Source: Prevotella sp. CAG:924
Lineage (GTDB): Bacteria > Bacteroidota > Bacteroidia > Bacteroidales > Bacteroidaceae
Length of the DNA: 8,658 bases
Assembly: GCA_000431975.1 (NCBI GenBank)
Contig: HF988500.1
Coordinates: 1-8,658, forward strand
Direction: 5' to 3'
This document shows positions 1-7,327 of the stretch, one piece after another. Under the pieces are notes generated by a model. It was not told where the DNA came from and did not search any database. It saw nothing but the letters and a program-made list of their open reading frames with translations. The translations under genes and the position numbers were made by a program. Numbering within the stretch: the stretch's first letter is position 1; each line of letters begins with the position of its first letter.

Positions 1-337
1 TATAAAAGTTGCGGCCCAACCGGTAATCTGACTTCAAGTGACCTATTGTCGGCTCTATACCGGCACGCTTGCAGAAGAGCTTATGTTTTCTCAGCTTCTG
101 ATAACGGCTGTCTGATTTCTTAGGTAGATCGGAAATCATCATCTTCGTGCCGTTAATTTCCTTCCTCTGTATTCTCTGTCACCTGCCGGCAGTTTGATTT
201 TTCGTCCGGTTAACCGTTCCACCTGTTCCAGGGAAGGCCAAGCTTTTTCACGATGCCAAGAACTTTTTTCACGATCTTCTTATGCAACTTCGCATTCTAT
301 GGCAATTCTTGTCGTCCTTTTCAGCCAGCCTGTACAG
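1..337 (-). pseudogene. Decayed IS5/IS1182-type DDE transposase remnant, C-terminal part, runs off the window
   Basis: Minus-strand translation gives pieces of a DDE transposase spread over three frames. From about 279 to 160 one frame reads SLEQVERLTGRKI, then GDREYRGR. It then shifts by one base near 160-164 to INGTKMMISDLPKK and ends in RAGIEPTIGHLKSDYRLGRN at the window edge. The last piece fits the R-(3)-E-(6)-K signature of the IS4/IS5 transposase superfamily, with the presumed catalytic Glu in GIEPT. A third frame near 296-240 reads KLHKKIVKKVLGIVKKL, resembling a region that in intact relatives lies about a hundred residues earlier, so an internal deletion is inferred. A possible further piece (LYRLAEKDD) starts near 337. 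A stop codon at 282-280, the frameshifts and the deletion make it non-functional. The 5' boundary is uncertain, and the 3' end lies outside the window. IS5 versus IS1182 assignment is from memory of the motifs. Confidence 0.75.
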
Positions 338-348
338 TGAGAGGTGTG

Positions 349-912
349 TCATTCTTTCAGCCAGTTGTCTATGATCTGCTGGCCTTGCGGGGTGAGTACG
401 CTCTCAGGATGAAACTGGATGCCGTGGATGGGATATTCGCGATGTCGTAAGGCCATGATCTCACCGTCGTCTGATGTGGCCGTCACTTCCAGGCAAGAGG
501 GGAAGTCATCTTGGGAGACGACCCAGCTATGGTAGCGTCCCATCATGATACGTTGTGGCAGACCGGCGAAAATGGGATCCGTGCCGTTTTGTGTTCCTTC
601 CGTGGCTACGCCGTGATAGACATCCTGTAGGTTGTGGAGTTTGGCTCCAAACACTTCTCCGATGGCCTGATGGCCTAGACATACGCCCAGCATGGGCTTC
701 TTGCCGGCATAGTGTCGGATGACGTCCTCGAGCAAGCCGGCCTCAGAGGGGATGCCCGGACCGGGGGAGAGGAGGATCTTGTCAAACTGTTCGAGGTCGG
801 ACAGATGGAATTGGTCGTTGCGTAAGACAGTTGCTTCTGCTCCGAGCATGCGGACGAGATGGAACAGATTATAGGTGAAGCTGTCGTAGTTGTCAATGAT
901 AACGATGTTCAT
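349..912 (-). CDS. trpG: Anthranilate synthase component II (glutamine amidotransferase)
   Basis: Encodes a 187-residue cytoplasmic class I glutamine amidotransferase that hydrolyses glutamine and passes ammonia to TrpE for anthranilate synthesis. The N terminus IIDNYDSFTYNL is typical of TrpG/PabA. The oxyanion-loop motif SPGPG is at residues 49-53, the nucleophile Cys78 lies in GVCLGHQ, and His168 and Glu170 lie in QFHPES, completing the triad. Length is normal for a stand-alone subunit; it is not fused to TrpD as in E. coli. Its ATG overlaps the trpE stop by four bases (ATGA), pointing to coupled translation and equal subunit amounts. It is the last gene of the operon. I see no terminator hairpin in the short space before the transposase debris begins about 12 bases after its stop. 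PabA (aminobenzoate synthesis) is the alternative for the family, but the position next to trpE decides for TrpG, possibly with a dual role. Confidence 0.96.
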   Translation of the reverse strand: MNIVIIDNYDSFTYNLFHLVRMLGAEATVLRNDQFHLSDLEQFDKILLSPGPGIPSEAGLLEDVIRHYAGKKPMLGVCLGHQAIGEVFGAKLHNLQDVYHGVATEGTQNGTDPIFAGLPQRIMMGRYHSWVVSQDDFPSCLEVTATSDDGEIMALRHREYPIHGIQFHPESVLTPQGQQIIDNWLKE

Positions 913-2372
913 AGTCTTTCTGCAATATGGATGGCCTTTACAAGGGCCCCGAGTTTATGATTCAGTTCCTGAAGTTCATATTCATCGTTGCTTTTAGCGA
1001 CGACGCCTGATCCTGCCTGGAACCAGAGTTCGTTGTCGCGTGCGATGAAGGAGCGGATGACGATGGCCTGGTTGAGGTTACCGTTGAGTCCGATAAATCC
1101 GATGCAGCCTCCATAGGCACCGCGGTTGTGCGGCTCCATCTCGGTGATGAGTTGCATGGCACGTACCTTCGGAGCACCCGACAGGGTTCCGGCAGGGAAG
1201 GTGTCATAGAATGTCTGGATACGTGTCTTCACCCTGTCGCCGTCATGGTCGTCGATCGTACCGCTGACACGCGAGACGAGATGGATGACGTGAGAATAGA
1301 ACTGCATGTCTTTGTAGAAGTCCACGTTCACGTCGTGGCAGTTACGGCTCAGGTCGTTTCGGGCCAGATCGACAAGCATCACGTGCTCGGCATTCTCTTT
1401 GGGATCGTTGCGCAGGTAGAGCGCGTTCTGCTTGTCTTGTTCCTTGTCGCCTGTCCGGGGCACGGTGCCGGCAATAGGATCGATATATGCCTTGTCGCCT
1501 TCGATGCGGCAATGGGTCTCGGGTGAGGAGCCGAAGATGCGGAAGCCGCCGAAGTCGAAGTAGAAAAGGTAGGGCGATGGGTTGATGGATCTCAGTGCAC
1601 GGTAGAGGCAGAGGTCGTCACCTTCATAACGTTGGATGAAACGGCGTGAAGGCACGATCTGGAAGACGTCGCCTCGCAGGCAGTGCCGGATGCAACGGCG
1701 GATATTAGCCTTGTGTTCTTCGTCGGTGAGTGTCGCAGTGGAATCGCCTATGGGATGGAATTCGTAGGGCTTGACATTCTTGCGGTTGATAGCCCGGAAG
1801 AGATTGTCGATGGCTGGGGAGTCTACAGCCGCTTTGCCGTCGGAGGTGTCTGTACCGTCGGTCTCAAGTGAGATGAACGTCATCTGGTTGTTGTAGTGAT
1901 CGAAGACGATGATGTCACGGTACAATATGTATAGGATGTCTGGAGCATCATTGCTCTTCATGGTCGTATCCTTCACAGGGATGTCCTCAAAATAGCGCAC
2001 GGCGTTGAAGGCCGTGTAGCCGTATAGTCCGCAATATTCCGATCCTTCGCCTTTGACGCAGAACGAACGGATGAAGTCGGCAACAGCTTCCACGACTTGC
2101 TTCTTCGCATGGCCTTTGACGCTTGCGTCGATGGTTATGTCGTTATCTGTACCGTCGGGATATTGTGTATGGATCTGTCCATGGGCGATGCTGATGCTGC
2201 CAATGGGATGCACGCCTATGAAGGAGTGCGAGTTGGAGGACTCGTGATAGTCGGAACATTCCATCAGTGCACTTTGCGGATAGAGATCGCGCAGCTGCAT
2301 ATAGACGCCGACAGGGGTATAAAGATCGCCGAGGATACGGCGTGTGGTCGTGTGATAATTAAAAGTTGCCAT
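909..2372 (-). CDS. trpE: Anthranilate synthase component I
   Basis: A 487-residue protein converting chorismate plus ammonia (from TrpG) to anthranilate and pyruvate, the committed step of tryptophan synthesis. The N-terminal regulatory domain covers roughly residues 1-170. The chorismate-binding domain follows, with GSSPE (281-285), PIAGT (299-303), VDLARND (334-340), FPAGTLSGAPK (392-402), GAYGG (418-422), GSGVV (454-458) and QELNHK around Glu468. These motifs are intact. The segment for Trp feedback binding, usually LLES, reads LMEC (36-39), with Cys where Ser is expected. The start ATG lies inside the end of trpB, overlapping by 14 bases, and the stop overlaps the trpG start, so B, E and G form a tightly packed block. 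Aminodeoxychorismate synthase PabB is a homologue, but the PIAGT signature and context favour TrpE. Confidence 0.97.
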   Translation of the reverse strand: MATFNYHTTTRRILGDLYTPVGVYMQLRDLYPQSALMECSDYHESSNSHSFIGVHPIGSISIAHGQIHTQYPDGTDNDITIDASVKGHAKKQVVEAVADFIRSFCVKGEGSEYCGLYGYTAFNAVRYFEDIPVKDTTMKSNDAPDILYILYRDIIVFDHYNNQMTFISLETDGTDTSDGKAAVDSPAIDNLFRAINRKNVKPYEFHPIGDSTATLTDEEHKANIRRCIRHCLRGDVFQIVPSRRFIQRYEGDDLCLYRALRSINPSPYLFYFDFGGFRIFGSSPETHCRIEGDKAYIDPIAGTVPRTGDKEQDKQNALYLRNDPKENAEHVMLVDLARNDLSRNCHDVNVDFYKDMQFYSHVIHLVSRVSGTIDDHDGDRVKTRIQTFYDTFPAGTLSGAPKVRAMQLITEMEPHNRGAYGGCIGFIGLNGNLNQAIVIRSFIARDNELWFQAGSGVVAKSNDEYELQELNHKLGALVKAIHIAERL

Positions 2373-3564
2373 ATTCTTTTGCCATTGTCTTGTTCTTCAA
2401 ATAAGTTTCTACATCCTTGTCGCCCCGTCCGCTGACGGTGAGGACGACTACATCGTCGGGCTGGAACTTGATCTTCTTCAAGGCCGCTATGGCATGTGCG
2501 CTTTCGATGGCGGGTATGATGCCTTCCATACGTGTCAGTTCATATCCTGCATAGATAGCCTCGTCGTCGTTGACGGCAAGTACTTTCTCACGTCCTTTGG
2601 CAGCCAGGTCGGCATGCATGGGTCCGATGCCTGGATAGTCGAGTCCGGCGGAGATGGTAAAAGCCTCTTTGATTTGTCCGTCGTCAGTTTGCATGACGAG
2701 TGTGCGGGCGCCGTGCAGAATGCCTTCCGTACCGCAATGGATCGTGGCGGCGGTATAGTCGGTGTCAATGCCATGTCCACCGGCCTCTGCGAGGACGATC
2801 TTTACGCGGGCATCGTCAATATAATGGTAGATCGTGCCGGCTGCATTGGAGCCGCCGCCCACACAGGCAATAAGGTAGTCGGGGTAGTCGCGCCCGATCT
2901 TTTCTTGCAGCTGCCATTTGATCTCTTCGGAGATGACGCTTTGCATCTTGGCCACGATGTCGGGATAGGGATGGGGGCCCATGGTGGATCCGACGATGTA
3001 GAAGGTGTCTTCCGGATGACGGCACCAGTCACGGATAGCTTCCGAGCAGGCGTCGCTTAGGGTCATGTTGCCGGTGCGGACAGGATGGACCGTGGCGCCG
3101 AGCATGCGCATGCGTTCCACGTTGGTGTGCTGGCGCTCTACATCCGTAGCTCCCATGAAGATCTCACACTGCATGTTCATCAGGGCACAAACGGTTGCGG
3201 TAGCCACACCGTGCTGGCCGGCACCGGTCTCTGCAATGACACGTGTCTTACCCATCTTCTTAGCCATGAGGATCTGACCTATCGTATTGTTGATCTTATG
3301 GGCGCCGGTGTGGTTCAGGTCCTCGCGCTTCAGATAAAGCTGGCAGTGGTATTTCTCGCTCATCCGCTTGGCGAAATAGAGGGGAGAGGGGCGCCCGACA
3401 TAGTCTCTCAGCAATTGATGGTATTCTTTCTTGAATTCTTCCGACTGGATGATGGGCTCATATGCCTGCTGTAGGTCGGTGACGCACTTATATAGGATCT
3501 CAGGCACGTAGGCTCCACCAAACTTACCGAAGAATCCGTTTTTGTCTACTTGATATTTTCCCAT
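2359..3564 (-). CDS. trpB: Tryptophan synthase beta chain
   Basis: A 401-residue pyridoxal-phosphate enzyme that joins indole, channelled from TrpA, with serine to give L-tryptophan; works as an alpha2-beta2 complex. The PLP-binding lysine is Lys90 in GAHKINN, the catalytic Glu is Glu112 in AETGAGQHG, the phosphate-binding loop is GGGSNA (236-241), and the C-terminal SGRGDKD (378-384) holds the ring-contacting Ser378. Length and motifs are those of the common TrpB1 form that partners TrpA, not the TrpB2 form. The chosen ATG starts MGKYQVDKNGFFGKFGG, matching the usual N terminus. A 73-base gap without clear structure separates it from trpA upstream; the end overlaps trpE by 14 bases in a different frame. 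Confidence 0.98.
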   Translation of the reverse strand: MGKYQVDKNGFFGKFGGAYVPEILYKCVTDLQQAYEPIIQSEEFKKEYHQLLRDYVGRPSPLYFAKRMSEKYHCQLYLKREDLNHTGAHKINNTIGQILMAKKMGKTRVIAETGAGQHGVATATVCALMNMQCEIFMGATDVERQHTNVERMRMLGATVHPVRTGNMTLSDACSEAIRDWCRHPEDTFYIVGSTMGPHPYPDIVAKMQSVISEEIKWQLQEKIGRDYPDYLIACVGGGSNAAGTIYHYIDDARVKIVLAEAGGHGIDTDYTAATIHCGTEGILHGARTLVMQTDDGQIKEAFTISAGLDYPGIGPMHADLAAKGREKVLAVNDDEAIYAGYELTRMEGIIPAIESAHAIAALKKIKFQPDDVVVLTVSGRGDKDVETYLKNKTMAKEYGNF

Positions 3565-3637
3565 AATTATATCGTTTATCTTATGCTCTCTCGTAGGAGC
3601 TTATGTATCAATATTACCTTGTTGATAGCCGGCGGTG

Positions 3638-4414
3638 TCAGTGTTGTAAAGCCTCATAGAGTTGGTCGATGGCTGTGTCCGGGTTGCCGGTCTCACGGAG
3701 AAGGGTGACGAATTTGGATCCGATGATGGCTCCGGCGGCATGGGCTTGTGCGCTTTCGAGGGTCTGTTTGTTGGAAATACCGAATCCGATCATGCGCGGA
3801 TGTTTCAAGTGCATGTTGTTGATGCGGTTGAAATAGGCGATCTTGGCATCTCCGAAGCTCTTCTGAGTACCGGTAGTAGAGGCCGAGCTGACCATATAGA
3901 TAAAGCCATCGGTGTTGTCGTCGATGAATCGGATGCGTTCCTCGCTTGTCTCCGGTGTGATCATCATGATCACCCGGATATCGTACTGGTCAGCAAGAGG
4001 CTTTATATCCTCGAGATAGTCCTTGAACGGCAGGTCGGGAATGATGCAGCCGCTGACCCCACACGCTACACAACTCTTAAAGAAATTCTCGATGCCGTAG
4101 GCCATCACGACGTTAAGATAGCCCATCAGCACGAGGGGGATGGTTACTTGGTCTTTTATGTCTTTAAGCTGTGAGAAAAGGTGCTTGAGGGTCATGCCGT
4201 TTTTCAGGGCGACGGTGCCGGCACTCTGAATGACGGGACCGTCAGCCAAAGGATCGGAGAAGGGTATGCCCACCTCAATCATGGAGATGCCCCTGCGCTG
4301 CAGGGTGAGGATTACGTCGGCAGTCCCGTCGAGGGTAGGACATCCTGCGCAGAAATAGAGGGACAGTAGTTTACGGTCCTTTGTGTTGGCAAACAGTTGG
4401 TTGATCTTGTTCAT
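3638..4414 (-). CDS. trpA: Tryptophan synthase alpha chain
   Basis: A 258-residue TIM-barrel protein that cleaves indole-3-glycerol phosphate to indole and glyceraldehyde 3-phosphate, delivering indole to TrpB. Catalytic Glu47 and Asp58 sit in MIEVGIPFSDPLADGP, with the same 11-residue spacing as Glu49/Asp60 of E. coli. The flexible loop reads SSASTTGTQKSF (176-187), and the phosphate-binding end reads GFGISN and GAIIGSKFV. The start at MNKINQLFAN was chosen because it matches the family N terminus. The frame stays open for 26 more codons upstream to 4492, but that extension is unlike TrpA. The 174-base space to trpF (4415-4588) is the largest within the operon. It holds only a short inverted repeat (ATACGG, 5-base loop, CCGTAT, 4496-4512) with no following U-tract, so I do not call it a terminator. 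Confidence 0.96.
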   Translation of the reverse strand: MNKINQLFANTKDRKLLSLYFCAGCPTLDGTADVILTLQRRGISMIEVGIPFSDPLADGPVIQSAGTVALKNGMTLKHLFSQLKDIKDQVTIPLVLMGYLNVVMAYGIENFFKSCVACGVSGCIIPDLPFKDYLEDIKPLADQYDIRVIMMITPETSEERIRFIDDNTDGFIYMVSSASTTGTQKSFGDAKIAYFNRINNMHLKHPRMIGFGISNKQTLESAQAHAAGAIIGSKFVTLLRETGNPDTAIDQLYEALQH

Positions 4415-4588
4415 AATGTAGTGACTGATATGGATGGTTGGCCTGATGAAGGTCGTAATATGGGTAATGGTGATTGTCCCTGATCTGATCATTCTATACG
4501 GGCAATCCGTATGGAGGTCATGGACATCGGGCCGAGACTTGTATGCTCATTCTTTTTATCTGGTCCGAGGGCAGTCTGTGGATAGTGG

Positions 4589-5278
4589 TTAGGCACGGAG
4601 TTTCTCCGTAAACCGTCTGAGTGCCTCCACATCCTTTATGCCGGGGACAGTCTCAAACCGTGAGTTGAGGTCAATGCCGATACATTGTGGATGCTCAAAT
4701 GTGCGTATGCGGTCGGTGTCTTCAGGCCCGATGCCGCCACTGAGGAGGAATGGGGTATGCCCGTCATAGGCTTGAAGCATTTGCCAGTTGAATTTCTTGC
4801 CGCTTCCGCCATAGCTCTCGGTAGGAGTGTCAAAGAGGAAAAGATCGGCAACACCTTCGTAGGCTTTGGTTTGTAGCAGGTCGTCAGGCTTGGCGATGCT
4901 GAAGGCTTTGATCACTTTCAGGCTGTGGCGGATATCAGGTATGACAGTCCGTTTCAGATTGTCGATCATTTCCGGGAGCTCGTGCCCGTGTAGCTGAACG
5001 TAGTCAAGCTGGTCGTTATAGATGTGTGTGATGATGGTTTGTGGCATCTCATCGACGAATACGCCTACACGTTGGGGCTTTCGCCACTCTATGTCATCGT
5101 GCCGTGCTGTCGTTGCAGTATCGGCTATAAGTTCAGTTTTCGGTATGGCCTTTCGTGTGTAGCGTGGACTTTGGGGATAGAAGATGAACCCCAGAAAATC
5201 GATGTCAAGGGCTGCCACGGCACGGATGTTGTCAGCGTCGCGCATGCCGCATACTTTTATTTTCAGATTTCTGTTCAT
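4589..5278 (-). CDS. trpF: Phosphoribosylanthranilate isomerase
   Basis: A 229-residue TIM-barrel isomerase that converts N-(5-phosphoribosyl)anthranilate to the carboxyphenylamino-deoxyribulose phosphate used by TrpC. The general base is Cys10 in KVCGMRD and the general acid is Asp150 in FLFDT. The family motifs VGVFVD (71-76), YVQLHG (93-98), GGSGKKFNW (157-165), LLSGGI (178-183) and GIDLNSRFE (201-209) are all present. Length is slightly above the usual 200-220, due to an insertion near residues 50-68 before VGVFVD. The start overlaps the trpC stop by four bases (ATGA), so translation is probably coupled. It is a separate gene, not fused to TrpC as in enterobacteria. Confidence 0.96.
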   Translation of the reverse strand: MNRNLKIKVCGMRDADNIRAVAALDIDFLGFIFYPQSPRYTRKAIPKTELIADTATTARHDDIEWRKPQRVGVFVDEMPQTIITHIYNDQLDYVQLHGHELPEMIDNLKRTVIPDIRHSLKVIKAFSIAKPDDLLQTKAYEGVADLFLFDTPTESYGGSGKKFNWQMLQAYDGHTPFLLSGGIGPEDTDRIRTFEHPQCIGIDLNSRFETVPGIKDVEALRRFTEKLRA

Positions 5279-6072
5279 ACTTTCAGTTGGTTGATGAAAT
5301 GTAGGAGGGCTTCGCCTGGGTTCGTCTCTTTCATAAAATGTTCACCCATGAGAAAGCCGTTGAAACCGGCTTCGCGCAGGTCACGAACAGTCTGGGGAGA
5401 TGATATGCCGCTCTCTGAGATCTTGCAGACGCCGGCCGGGAGTCGCTCTGCCAGTCGGAAACTGTTATGGACATCGGTCGTGAAGGTGCCGAGATCACGG
5501 TTGTTGATGCCGCAGACATCGGCATCAAGGTCTGCATAGTCAAGGTCGTGTTCATTGTGCATCTCCAGAAGTACCTCCATTCCCAGATCATGGGCTGTCT
5601 TGATGAGATGTTTGCATTCTTCTATGGAGAGGACAGCGGCAATGAGGAGGACGGCGGAGGCACCGCACTGACGTGCCTGGAATAGCTGGTACTCATCGAC
5701 GATGAAATTCTTATAAAGAATGGGTATTGTCACGCCGATGGCGCGTGCTTCCTGGATGAACTCATCATAACCTCCAAAATAGTCTGTGTCGGTGAGGATG
5801 CTCATTGCCGTGGCACCGGCTTTCTGGTAGGCGGGAGCCACTTCGCGGACTTTGGCATCCTGATGGATCCATCCTTTTGACGGTGACTTGCGCTTGAACT
5901 CGGCGATGATGCCGGTGTCGCTCTGCTGTAGTGCCTCACGAAGGCTGGGCAGCGAGGGGTGTTGCTGCATCGCCTCATTGACATAGACATAGAGCTCGCG
6001 GGCCGGGATGAAATGTTTTCGTTCTGCTATCTCCTGTCGCTTGTGAGCAACGATTTCTTCGAGTATATCCAT
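5275..6072 (-). CDS. trpC: Indole-3-glycerol phosphate synthase
   Basis: A 265-residue TIM-barrel enzyme that closes the indole ring, releasing CO2 and water. Residues expected from the Sulfolobus enzyme are all found: Glu58 and Lys60 in IIAEFKRKSPSKG, Lys121 in LYKNFI, Glu170 in LLEMH, Asn190 and Arg192 in GINNRDL, and Glu220-Ser221 in SESGIS. The N-terminal helix MDILEEIVAHKRQEIAERK is also characteristic and supports the start. The gene follows trpD after 61 bases and overlaps trpF by four bases. It is unfused and of normal length. Confidence 0.97.
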   Translation of the reverse strand: MDILEEIVAHKRQEIAERKHFIPARELYVYVNEAMQQHPSLPSLREALQQSDTGIIAEFKRKSPSKGWIHQDAKVREVAPAYQKAGATAMSILTDTDYFGGYDEFIQEARAIGVTIPILYKNFIVDEYQLFQARQCGASAVLLIAAVLSIEECKHLIKTAHDLGMEVLLEMHNEHDLDYADLDADVCGINNRDLGTFTTDVHNSFRLAERLPAGVCKISESGISSPQTVRDLREAGFNGFLMGEHFMKETNPGEALLHFINQLKV

Positions 6073-6133
6073 TTGTATTATGTTTTGTATAGAGAGTGAT
6101 ATGATCAGGCAGGTATTGCGCGTGCGTGGTGGA

Positions 6134-7138
6134 TCAGCTGTTCAGTTCTACAAATTTCTTGAATGTGCGTAGTGCGGCGCCGCTGTCAATCGACTCGCGT
6201 GCACTGTCGATACATTCTTCGAGGCTTTTCCGTCCTTTCTCCATCACCTGGATGCCGAAGGCTGCATTGGCGATGACGATGTTCTTCTGTGCCGGCAGGG
6301 CGGTGTTGTTGAGCACGGCATCGAATATCTCGGCAGCTTCTTCTTCCGTAGCTCCACCTTTGAGCTCTTCAGGACGGGCGATGTCAAAGCCCAGGTCTTT
6401 GGGATGAAAGATACGTTCATAGTTGTTGGTGGTCACCTTGAAGTCACCGGTCAGCGAGATCTCGTCATAGCCGTCAATGGAGTTGACGATGGCATAGTCG
6501 ATGCCGATCTTCTGATACACTTGGTGATAGAGCCGCATCTGGTCGAGGTTGGAGACGCCGAGCATCTGGCATTTGGGGCACGATGGGTTGACGATCGGAC
6601 CGAGGAGATTGAAGAAGGTGGGGAAGGGGAGTGCCTTGCGGATGGCGGCGACGAACTTCATGGCCTTGGCGAAGAGTTGGGCATGGAGGTAGACGATACC
6701 GCATTCGTTGATGGAACGGTTGAGCTTGTCGAGATCATCGGTAAACATCACACCATGGTTCTTGATCACATTGGAGGCACCGCTGATGCTGGTTGCGGCA
6801 TAGTTGCCGTGTTTGGCCACTTTATATCCGGCGCCGGCAATGACGAAGCAGGAGGTTGTCGAGATATTGAAGGTGTTCTTACGGTCGCCACCGGTGCCGA
6901 CGACATCGATATAGCGGTCACAGTCAAGCAAGGCAGGAACGCCTGTCTCGAGAATGCCGTCGCGGAACCCCAATAGCTCGTCGACGGTGATGCCGCGCAT
7001 CTGGATGGCTGTGAGCAGGGCACAGATCTCAGCATCGGAGAGCTCACCTTTTGTGATGGCGATAAGCAGGTCTTTTGTTTCCTCACGTTGGAGCTCTTCA
7101 TGATTGAGCAGGCGGTTGAATACTGATTTGATATCCAT
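6134..7138 (-). CDS. trpD: Anthranilate phosphoribosyltransferase
   Basis: A 334-residue enzyme that transfers phosphoribose from PRPP to anthranilate. The PRPP loop GTGGD is at 81-85, followed by NISTTS, then KHGN at 109-112, FFNLLGPIVNP at 175-185, and the metal-binding Asp225-Glu226 in GYDEIS. The helical N-terminal domain begins MDIKSVFNRLLNHEEL, which fixes the ATG at 7138. A GTG further upstream at 7243 is in frame but would translate through the leader hairpin and is rejected. Two positions often Arg in other phyla (after KHGN, and in the loop before FFN) are Tyr and Pro here. I suspect this is normal for the group but cannot test it. It is the first structural gene of the operon, directly behind the attenuator. 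Confidence 0.97.
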   Translation of the reverse strand: MDIKSVFNRLLNHEELQREETKDLLIAITKGELSDAEICALLTAIQMRGITVDELLGFRDGILETGVPALLDCDRYIDVVGTGGDRKNTFNISTTSCFVIAGAGYKVAKHGNYAATSISGASNVIKNHGVMFTDDLDKLNRSINECGIVYLHAQLFAKAMKFVAAIRKALPFPTFFNLLGPIVNPSCPKCQMLGVSNLDQMRLYHQVYQKIGIDYAIVNSIDGYDEISLTGDFKVTTNNYERIFHPKDLGFDIARPEELKGGATEEEAAEIFDAVLNNTALPAQKNIVIANAAFGIQVMEKGRKSLEECIDSARESIDSGAALRTFKKFVELNS

Positions 7139-7166
7139 AATTTTTGTTTTAAGGGTTCTGTTATGA

Positions 7167-7201
7167 AAGAAGGCCTGTCGTAAGTTACGGCAGGCCTTCT
7201 T
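7167..7201 (-). terminator. Attenuator hairpin in the trp leader
   Basis: On the transcribed strand the arms AAGAAGGCCTGCCG and CGACAGGCCTTCTT pair as a 14-base stem with one internal C-A mismatch around a 7-base loop. The 3' arm ends in the pyrimidine-rich TTCTTTCAT, a modest U-tract. The hairpin ends 28 bases before the trpD ATG and begins 38 bases after the leader peptide stop. Its position between a Trp-rich leader peptide and the first structural gene makes it the probable transcription attenuator of the whole operon. I did not find a convincing antiterminator pairing that would sequester the 5' arm. The weak U-tract leaves open that it acts on translation of trpD instead. Confidence 0.75.
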
Positions 7202-7205
7202 GTAT

Positions 7206-7227
7206 TGTGCAGACTGGAATATGCACA
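7206..7227 (-). promoter_or_regulatory. Small leader hairpin upstream of the attenuator
   Basis: On the transcribed strand TGTGCA and TGCACA form a perfect six-base stem around a ten-base loop, just downstream of the trpL stop. It could be a pause hairpin or part of the alternative folding. The segment immediately 5' of it (CACCCAGCCATG) can also pair partly with the Trp-codon region (CATGGTGGTG), which would compete with this stem. The stem does not overlap the attenuator arms. The role is inferred from position only. Confidence 0.4.
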
Positions 7228-7239
7228 TGGCTGGGTGAC

Positions 7240-7302
7240 TCACGACTTTTTCAATCTTGAGCTATGCCACCACCATGCATTCATATATTGAGTCTTTGTC
7301 AT
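7240..7302 (-). CDS. trpL: trp operon leader peptide with Trp-Trp-Trp run
   Basis: A 20-codon reading frame, ATG to TGA, encodes a peptide whose middle reads NAWWWHS, with three consecutive TGG codons at residues 10-12 (positions 7275-7267). It ends in basic residues (SRLKKS). The ATG lies about 19 bases after the predicted transcription start and is followed downstream by the attenuator hairpin and trpD. Three adjacent Trp codons in a 20-residue frame directly in front of a Trp operon are very unlikely by chance. By analogy with the enterobacterial trp leader, a ribosome stalled at these codons when charged tRNA-Trp is scarce would favour read-through. A second in-frame ATG at codon 7 could also start it. 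No Shine-Dalgarno is seen; the upstream sequence is A-rich, as is usual in Bacteroidetes. Confidence 0.85.
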   Translation of the reverse strand: MTKTQYMNAWWWHSSRLKKS

Positions 7303-7327
7303 ATTCGTTATTGTATTGATTTGCTTG

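Noticed and set aside
4415..4492. In-frame N-terminal extension of trpA by 26 residues
   Set aside because: The extension has no resemblance to TrpA, and the family start MNKINQLFAN is at 4414.
4496..4512. ATACGG / CCGTAT hairpin after trpF as a terminator
   Set aside because: Only a six-base stem and no U-tract on the transcribed strand.
6404..6976. Long plus-strand open frame (190 codons) opposite trpD, and similar ones opposite trpE, trpB and trpA
   Set aside because: Low-complexity acidic or Val/Gly-rich translations that mirror the codon bias of the real minus-strand genes; no family motifs and no promoters.
7139..7243. In-frame N-terminal extension of trpD starting at GTG 7243
   Set aside because: It would run through the attenuator hairpin and adds 35 residues unlike TrpD. 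The ATG at 7138 gives the normal N terminus, and the region is explained by the leader.
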